A program made the translations under genes and the position numbers. Below are positions 7,002 to 11,971 of a stretch of DNA of 11,971 bases, piece after piece. Source of the DNA: Rhodobacteraceae bacterium UBA7436 (GTDB lineage: Bacteria > Pseudomonadota > Alphaproteobacteria > Rhodobacterales > Rhodobacteraceae). Where the stretch lies: assembly GCA_002478745.1 (NCBI GenBank), contig DLQI01000106.1, forward strand, positions 16,415 to 28,385, in the 5' to 3' direction. Position 1 is the first letter of the stretch. Every line of letters begins with the position of its first letter. The notes under the pieces are model-generated. The model did no database searches, was not told the origin of the DNA, and saw only the letters and a program-made list of their open reading frames with translations.

Positions 7002-9278
7002 TTAGCCGTATTGCGCGACAGGCGTGCCTGCAATCGCAGCCATGTTCAAAAGTCCACGCGCTGTGATTGACGGCGATACGATGTGTGCACGGTTGCCCAT
7101 GCCCATCAAAATTGGTCCTACCTCCAGACCGCCACCTTTCATTTTCAGGATGTTGCGCACACCAGATGCGGCGTCTGCGTGGGCAAAGATCAAGGCGTTT
7201 GCGGCTCCGTCCAAACGACCTTGTGGCAGAATGCGCGCGCGCAGTTCCGGATCGAGGGCCGCGTCGATGTTCATTTCACCCTCATAGGCAAAGTCAGTTT
7301 GTGAGGCGTCCAAGATATCAAGCGCAGCGCGCACACGTTCGCCTGTACCACCTGGCTGATTGCCGAACTGTGATTGCGCACAAAGTGCGATCTTCGGCTC
7401 AATCCCAAAGCGGCGTACATGGCGTGCAGCCCCGATTGTGATTTCAGCAAGCTGTTGTGGCGTTGGCTCTGTGTGCACATGGGTGTCACCGATGAACAGT
7501 GGACCATCCTCAAGGATCATCATGGACAAGGCACCGACTGGGTGCAGTGCGCCACGCCCCAACACTTGTGTCACGTATTTCATGTGCCAACGGAATTCGC
7601 CGAAGGTGCCGCAAATCAGGCTGTCGGCTTCTTCACGGTGAACCATGACCGCACCAATCGCGGTGGAGTTGGTGCGCATGATTGCACGTGCCAGATCAGG
7701 CGTGATGCCGCGCCGCGCCATCAATTCGTGATAAGAGCCCCAATATTCGCGGTACCGTGGATCGTTTTGCGGATTCACAAGATCGGCGTTTTCACCAAGT
7801 ACAATGTTCAGACCGGCGCGTTTGATGCGGGTTTCGATCACTTCTGGGCGACCAATAAGGATTGGGCGTTCGGTTGTTTCTTCAATCATCGCTTGGGCGG
7901 CACGCAACACGCGTTCATCTTCACCCTCTGCAAATACGATACGGCGCGGCGTGGCGCGGGCTGCTTCGAACACAGGGCGCATGACCAATGCGGATTTAAA
8001 GACAGAGCCGTCGAGTTTGGTTTTGTAGGCTTCCAAGTCCTCAATCGGGCGTGTCGCAACACCCGTTTCCATCGCAGCCTTCGCCACTGCTGAGCTGACA
8101 ATACCGACAAGGCGTGGATCGAATGGTTTCGGGATCAAGTAATCAGCGCCGAATGTCATTTGCTCGCCTTGATAGGCGGCGGCGGCTTCGGCTGATGTTG
8201 TGGCGCGGGCCAATTCGGCGATGCCATCAATACAAGCCAGCTGCATTTCGTCGTTGATCTGTGTCGCACCCACATCCAGCGCACCGCGGAAGATGAAAGG
8301 GAAACACAGCACGTTGTTTACCTGATTTGGAAAATCACTGCGCCCGGTTGCGATGATTGCATCGGGGGCAACTTCACGCACAAGGTCAGGTAGGATTTCA
8401 GGGGTCGGGTTGGCCAATGCAAACACGATCGGCTGTCGTTGGGTCATTTGACGTACGTGATCTTGTTTCAGAACGCCCGGGCCAGACAGTCCTAGGAATA
8501 GATCAGCATCAGCGATCACATCATCCAGCGTGCGCAGGTCACTTGGTTGGGCAAAGGCGGACTTGGATGGGTTCATGTCGATCTCGCGGCCCTCATAGAC
8601 CAACCCATGAATGTCACACAGCCAGATGTTTTCGCGCTTAACGCCCATTTTTAGTAGCATGTTAAGGCAGGCAATGCCTGCAGCGCCGCCACCTGTTGAA
8701 ACGATCTTGATATCTTCGAACCGTTTACCAGCGACGTGCAGCGCGTTCTTAACCGCAGCACCTACAACAATCGCAGTGCCGTGCTGATCGTCGTGAAAGA
8801 CAGGGATGTTCATCCGCTCGCGGCAGATTTTCTCGACAACAAAACACTCTGGTGCTTTGATGTCTTCAAGGTTGATTGCGCCAAATGTTGGTTCAAGGGC
8901 GCAAACGATGTCCGCCAGCTTTTCTGGATCGGTTTCGTTCACTTCGATGTCAAAGCAATCGATCGCCGCGAACTTCTTGAATAGAACGGCCTTGCCTTCC
9001 ATCACGGGTTTGGAGGCCAACGCACCGATGTTGCCCAATCCCAATACCGCAGACCCATTGGTGACAACCGCAACTAGATTGGCGCGTGATGTGTAACGGG
9101 CTGCATCCGCTGGGTTTGCTTGAATTTCCAAACAGGCCTCAGCCACGCCGGGAGAATAGGCCCGCGCCAAATCACGTCCGTTCGCCAAAGGTTTTGTCGC
9201 GCGGATTTCCAGCTTTCCGGGGCGCGGAAACTCGTGATAATCAAGTGCGGCTTGGCGTAGGTTTGGGGTATCGGACAT
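7002..9278 (-). CDS. maeB: NADP-dependent malic enzyme with C-terminal phosphotransacetylase-like domain
   Basis: Oxidatively decarboxylates malate to pyruvate, making NADPH; cytosolic. The product is 758 residues, the size of the MaeB fusion family. The malic enzyme N-domain (about 1-155) holds Tyr41 in ARAYSPGVAEAC, the TNGSAVLGLGNIG stretch (73-85) and Lys96 in PVMEGKAVLFKKF. DDQHGTAIV (163-171) carries metal and substrate residues. STGGGAAGIA (194-203) is the NADP-binding turn. From about residue 430 the PTA-like domain begins (RRIVFAEGEDERVLRAAQ). In characterised members this domain binds acetyl-CoA as an allosteric signal and lacks real transacetylase activity. I chose the ATG at 9278 because GGAGG precedes it. 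The ATG at 9293 has no ribosome site. An 18-bp palindrome lies 25 bp upstream and is a candidate operator. It could feed pyruvate from propionate carbon together with prpE. Confidence 0.96.
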   Translation of the reverse strand: MSDTPNLRQAALDYHEFPRPGKLEIRATKPLANGRDLARAYSPGVAEACLEIQANPADAARYTSRANLVAVVTNGSAVLGLGNIGALASKPVMEGKAVLFKKFAAIDCFDIEVNETDPEKLADIVCALEPTFGAINLEDIKAPECFVVEKICRERMNIPVFHDDQHGTAIVVGAAVKNALHVAGKRFEDIKIVSTGGGAAGIACLNMLLKMGVKRENIWLCDIHGLVYEGREIDMNPSKSAFAQPSDLRTLDDVIADADLFLGLSGPGVLKQDHVRQMTQRQPIVFALANPTPEILPDLVREVAPDAIIATGRSDFPNQVNNVLCFPFIFRGALDVGATQINDEMQLACIDGIAELARATTSAEAAAAYQGEQMTFGADYLIPKPFDPRLVGIVSSAVAKAAMETGVATRPIEDLEAYKTKLDGSVFKSALVMRPVFEAARATPRRIVFAEGEDERVLRAAQAMIEETTERPILIGRPEVIETRIKRAGLNIVLGENADLVNPQNDPRYREYWGSYHELMARRGITPDLARAIMRTNSTAIGAVMVHREEADSLICGTFGEFRWHMKYVTQVLGRGALHPVGALSMMILEDGPLFIGDTHVHTEPTPQQLAEITIGAARHVRRFGIEPKIALCAQSQFGNQPGGTGERVRAALDILDASQTDFAYEGEMNIDAALDPELRARILPQGRLDGAANALIFAHADAASGVRNILKMKGGGLEVGPILMGMGNRAHIVSPSITARGLLNMAAIAGTPVAQYG

Positions 9279-9302
9279 GAAAGCCTCCGGCATTTTCAGA
9301 TT

Positions 9303-9320
9303 TAGTTTAATATTAAACTA
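9303..9320. promoter_or_regulatory. 18-bp perfect palindrome, candidate operator between maeB and the cupin gene
   Basis: TAGTTTAATATTAAACTA is a perfect 18-bp dyad without spacer, lying 25-42 bp upstream of the maeB ATG on the minus strand, where the core promoter or transcript start would be. It is 93 bp upstream of the cupin gene start. Size and symmetry suit a homodimeric winged-helix repressor such as the MarR type, but I cannot name the regulator. It is AT-rich with no GC clamp, so it is unlikely to be a terminator. Confidence 0.6.
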
Positions 9321-9331
9321 TTATTTTTATG

Positions 9332-9343
9332 AATGCTAGCATT
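9332..9343. promoter_or_regulatory. 12-bp perfect palindrome in the same divergent region
   Basis: AATGCTAGCATT is a perfect dyad whose centre is 26 bp from the centre of the neighbouring 18-bp palindrome and 71 bp upstream of the cupin gene ATG. It may be a second operator or a chance dyad. Shorter and less convincing than its neighbour. Confidence 0.35.
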
Positions 9344-9413
9344 GTGTTGCTGATTGTAAAGAACGCTTCTGGATGGGTTGCCAATTCGGGCTCCCCGTAT
9401 CAGGCTGTACCTT

Positions 9414-10502
9414 ATGACAGAGATACGCGCAGAAGTTTGTTTGCCAACGCAAGATTTGCGTGGCGATATTGGGTTTTTCAACAAGGTGTTGGGGATGCGG
9501 ATGGATATGATTTATCCCGCCGATGATCCTGCTGTTGCTGTGTTTTCGGGCCATGGCCTGTCTTTGCGCCTTGATGCAGGGCTGTCTTCGAATGCGGGGC
9601 AATTGTTGATCCGCACCGAAGATGTTGAAGGTTTTGCGGACGGCGAGCGCGCGCTGACTTCCCCCGGTGGCACGCAGGTTACGATTGAGGCGTTGCACGA
9701 ACCCTTTGTTATGCCTGAAACGATCCACTCTTTCGTGGTGCGCCGTCTGGCGGATCAGGCCCCTTGGGTGATTGGGCGTGCAGGCATGCATTACCGCGAC
9801 CTGATCCCTGATCGCTTGGGCGGTTCTATTATTGCCAGTCATATTCGCATTCCTGATGGTGGCCCTGTGCCGGACATGGTTCATTACCATACGGTCGGGT
9901 TTCAGTTGATATTCTGTTACCGCGGTTGGGTTGATTTGGTTTATGAAGATCAAGGTGAACCATTCCGCCTCTATGCTGGAAATTGCGTCATTCAGCCGCC
10001 GCAAATTCGTCACCGCGTATTGTATGCCTCTGACAATATCGAAGTAATCGAAATTGGCGTTCCGGCAGAACACGTCACAACGATCGATCATGATATGCAG
10101 TTGCCCAACGGCCCTGCCAATCCAACGCGTGAATTCAATGGACAACGTTTTGTGCATCACAAAGTGGATGAGGCAACATGGAAACCGTTCCGTGTTCCGG
10201 GCTTGCAAAGTCGCGACACAACAATTGCTGAACATACAAAGGACGTTGCTGGCGTTCATGTGATCCGCGTGGGCGAAGGGGCCCAAGATTGGACCAAACA
10301 CACCACCGATATTCTGTTCACCTTCGTCATGGAGGGCACCATGACGCTTGAGGGGGAAGGACGTGATCCTTATCCCCTTGAGGCGGGGGACGCATTTGTT
10401 ATTCCACCGGACATGAAGACGCGGTATGCAAACCCTTCGGCTGATTTGGAATTGCTCGAAGTGTCCTTACCTGCTGCGTTCGATACAATTGTTGGGAAAT
10501 GA
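9414..10502 (+). CDS. VOC (glyoxalase-like) plus double-cupin protein of unknown function
   Basis: The function is not known to me. The product is 362 residues in three parts. Residues 1-95 look like a glyoxalase/VOC half-module (RGDIGFFNKVLGMRM, then VAVFSGHGLSLRLDAG) without an obvious full set of metal ligands. Residues about 140-215 form a cupin with likely metal ligands His157, His159 and Gln164 in VHYHTVGFQLIF and His200 in IQPPQIRHRV, where Gln stands in the usual Glu position. Residues about 280-352 form a second cupin (TDILFTFVMEGTMTLEG, LEAGDAFVIPPDMKTRY) that lacks the HxH pair and the late His, so it is probably structural. No signal peptide is visible, so it is cytosolic. I chose the ATG at 9414 because the VOC strand begins there; only a weak AGG lies nine bases upstream. 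It ends one base before cdd and is probably the first gene of a cdd-deoA transcript. A dioxygenase, isomerase or small-molecule sensor are all possible. Confidence 0.85.
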   Translation: MTEIRAEVCLPTQDLRGDIGFFNKVLGMRMDMIYPADDPAVAVFSGHGLSLRLDAGLSSNAGQLLIRTEDVEGFADGERALTSPGGTQVTIEALHEPFVMPETIHSFVVRRLADQAPWVIGRAGMHYRDLIPDRLGGSIIASHIRIPDGGPVPDMVHYHTVGFQLIFCYRGWVDLVYEDQGEPFRLYAGNCVIQPPQIRHRVLYASDNIEVIEIGVPAEHVTTIDHDMQLPNGPANPTREFNGQRFVHHKVDEATWKPFRVPGLQSRDTTIAEHTKDVAGVHVIRVGEGAQDWTKHTTDILFTFVMEGTMTLEGEGRDPYPLEAGDAFVIPPDMKTRYANPSADLELLEVSLPAAFDTIVGK

Positions 10503-10503
10503 A

Positions 10504-10893
10504 ATGTCACTAAAAGACGCGGCCATTGCAGTGCGTGAAAACGCCTATGCTCCTTATTCACAGTTCAAGGTGGGGGCGGCTATTCGCACGCCTTCTGGCG
10601 CTGTTTATTCCGGGTGCAATGTTGAAAATGCGGCTTATCCCGAAGGCACATGTGCCGAAGCTGGTGCAATCGCGGCAATGATTGCTGCAGGTGAAACGGA
10701 GCTTGTGGCGGCTTATGTTGTTGCGGGTGCAGATAAACCTGTGCCGCCGTGTGGTGGATGCCGCCAAAAGTTGGCTGAATTCGCCAAGGGTGATGTCGAG
10801 ATAACAATGGCCACTATGACAGGCGAAGAACAAGTGATCCGCATGGACGCGCTTTTGCCTGGTGCCTTTGATGCCGCGTTTTTGAAAGAATAA
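10504..10893 (+). CDS. cdd: Cytidine deaminase
   Basis: Zinc hydrolase that deaminates cytidine and deoxycytidine to uridine and deoxyuridine in pyrimidine salvage. The product is 129 residues, the short homotetrameric type. AYAPYSQFKVGAAI (14-27) and SGCNVENAAYPEGTCAE (36-52) are the substrate and catalytic segments. Zinc ligands are Cys50, Cys83 and Cys86 (PPCGGCRQ), and Glu52 is the proton shuttle. The residues after CAE read AGAI, where many homologues have RTAI/L. The ATG at 10504 lies one base after the cupin-gene TGA, and the only upstream purine patch is GGGAAA at the cupin gene's 3' end, which points to translational coupling. deoA follows five bases later. Confidence 0.97.
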   Translation: MSLKDAAIAVRENAYAPYSQFKVGAAIRTPSGAVYSGCNVENAAYPEGTCAEAGAIAAMIAAGETELVAAYVVAGADKPVPPCGGCRQKLAEFAKGDVEITMATMTGEEQVIRMDALLPGAFDAAFLKE

Positions 10894-10898
10894 CCGCA

Positions 10899-11971
10899 AT
10901 GAACGAGATTACAGCACGCGGTGTTATCGGAAAACTGAGACAGCGCCAAACGCCAAACCGCCAAGAACTATCGTGGTTTGCGCAAGGGTTGGCTGATGAT
11001 ACCGTAAGTGACGCACAAGCGGGTGCGTTTGCTATGGCGGTTTGCCTGAACGGTCTGGGCGACGTTGGTCGCGTGGCGCTGACGATGGCGATGCGTGACA
11101 GCGGGACTGTAATGTCATGGAAACTAGATGGTCCGATCTTGGACAAGCACTCTACCGGTGGGGTTGGCGATTGCGTCAGCCTGTTGTTGGCCCCTGCCTT
11201 GGCAGCCTGCGGTGCATTTGTCCCAATGATTTCTGGGCGCGGTTTGGGCCACACTGGCGGGACGTTGGATAAGTTGGAATCCATCCCTGGCGTCAGCACA
11301 CAACTGAGCGAACGCAAATTCCGTGATGTTGTGAGCAAAGCGGGTTGTGCCATTGTTGGCGCAAGCGCATCGATCGCACCAGCAGACAAGCGCTTGTATG
11401 CGGTGCGCGATGTGACATCGACGGTCGAAAGCATGGACCTGATCACAGCCTCGATCCTTTCCAAGAAATTGGCGGGCGGCTTGGATGGTTTGGTTTTAGA
11501 TGTCAAAACCGGCAGCGGTGCCTTTATGAAAGACATCGCACAAGCGCGTGGTTTGGCAAAGGCACTGACAAAAACGGCTAATGCCGCAGGCTGCCGCACC
11601 ACTGCAGTGATTAGCGATATGAACCAACCTTTGGCTCCTGCGCTGGGCAATGCGTTGGAAGTCGCTGAAGTTATGCGCGTTTTGACCCTTAGCCCCAAAG
11701 GCCCTTTGGTTGATATTTGTGCGGCCTTGGGCGGCGTATTGTTGGCCAATGCAAAATTGGCCGATGATGTGCAAACGGGTGCCGAGATGATTGTGAACGC
11801 TATTCGAGATGGGCGCGCGGCTGAACGCTTTGCCCAGATGATCGCTGGCATGGGCGGTCCTGTGAAGTTTGCAGAAAACTGGTCGCGTTTCTTGCCCGAA
11901 GCAACTGTGATCCGCGAAGTTTCGGCGCAGCAGTCGGGCTTTATCACAGCCATCGATGGCGAAGCCTTGGG
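10899..11971 (+). CDS. deoA: Thymidine phosphorylase, N-terminal 357 codons (3' end outside window)
   Basis: Cleaves thymidine and deoxyuridine with phosphate to the free base and 2-deoxyribose 1-phosphate. It starts MNEITARGVIGKLRQRQ at the ATG at 10899, five bases after cdd, and is open to the window edge; the family is about 430-440 residues long, so about 80 are missing. Signatures: the phosphate-binding LDKHSTGGVGD (81-91), the family pattern SGRGLGHTGGTLDKLESIPG (112-131), and Arg170, Ser185 and Lys189, which correspond to the pyrimidine-base contacts Arg171, Ser186 and Lys190 of the Escherichia coli enzyme. Together with cdd it forms a route from deoxycytidine to uracil and deoxyribose phosphate. 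Later deo or upp genes are likely beyond the edge. Confidence 0.96.
   Translation, partial: MNEITARGVIGKLRQRQTPNRQELSWFAQGLADDTVSDAQAGAFAMAVCLNGLGDVGRVALTMAMRDSGTVMSWKLDGPILDKHSTGGVGDCVSLLLAPALAACGAFVPMISGRGLGHTGGTLDKLESIPGVSTQLSERKFRDVVSKAGCAIVGASASIAPADKRLYAVRDVTSTVESMDLITASILSKKLAGGLDGLVLDVKTGSGAFMKDIAQARGLAKALTKTANAAGCRTTAVISDMNQPLAPALGNALEVAEVMRVLTLSPKGPLVDICAALGGVLLANAKLADDVQTGAEMIVNAIRDGRAAERFAQMIAGMGGPVKFAENWSRFLPEATVIREVSAQQSGFITAIDGEAL

Noticed and set aside
7374..8093. 239-codon open frame on the plus strand within maeB
   Set aside because: Antisense to the well-conserved PTA-like domain of MaeB, with no recognisable domain of its own.
9336..10301. 321-codon open frame on the minus strand opposite the cupin gene
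   Set aside because: It lies wholly antisense to a gene with clear cupin motifs, its translation has no recognisable domain, and its composition looks like a codon-bias shadow.
10814..11953. 379-codon open frame on the minus strand opposite deoA and the end of cdd
   Set aside because: Antisense to two strongly conserved enzymes; Ser/Ala/Pro-rich low-information translation typical of a shadow frame.
1..11971. A novel defence system, CRISPR array, prophage or insertion sequence
   Set aside because: No regularly spaced repeats, transposase, integrase, phage or nuclease signatures were seen; apart from the broken Imm11-like gene and the unknown cupin protein, all genes are recognised housekeeping functions.

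Overview
The window reads as chromosomal DNA of a marine alphaproteobacterium, most likely a Rhodobacteraceae (Roseobacter-group) member with fairly moderate GC. The reasons are the Rhodobacteraceae-like sequences of GlyA, NadK, PrpE, the MaeB malic enzyme-phosphotransacetylase fusion and DeoA; a CIRCE-controlled groESL operon; and a cluster of TTTGCAAA boxes like those bound by the short-chain fatty acyl-CoA regulators (ScfR family) of this group. The taxonomy is inferred from protein similarity by eye and no search was run.

Layout. Positions 1-1109 hold the 5' two thirds of groEL (minus strand, cut by the window edge), preceded by groES (1188-1475) and a CIRCE operator (1530-1556). Between groES and glyA lies a broken gene (1707-2378) that resembles the Imm11/DUF1629 immunity family and is split by one in-frame TGA. 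glyA (2556-3851, minus) has its own terminator and is divergent from nadK (4020-4793, plus). nadK converges on prpE across a strong hairpin (4807-4838). prpE (4866-6752, minus) and maeB (7002-9278, minus) are separated by a 249-bp gap. That gap carries a GC-rich hairpin just after maeB and three perfect TTTGCAAA palindromes. maeB is divergent from a plus-strand set of closely packed genes: a VOC-plus-double-cupin protein of unknown function (9414-10502), cdd (10504-10893) and deoA (10899 to the window end). Two perfect palindromes sit in that divergent promoter region.

How the genes work together. groES/groEL form the heat-shock folding machine. PrpE activates propionate, whose carbon enters the TCA cycle as succinyl-CoA, and MaeB then drains malate to pyruvate, so the two neighbours are metabolically compatible; ScfR-type sites in front of prpE fit induction by propionyl-CoA. 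cdd and deoA are nucleoside-salvage genes, and the cupin protein ahead of them is apparently co-transcribed.

Most of the window is ordinary housekeeping. The items worth attention are the nonsense-split Imm11-like gene, the TTTGCAAA cluster in front of prpE, the paired palindromes between maeB and the cupin gene, and the uncharacterised cupin protein. I found no CRISPR array, tRNA, rRNA, insertion sequence or complete novel defence system.
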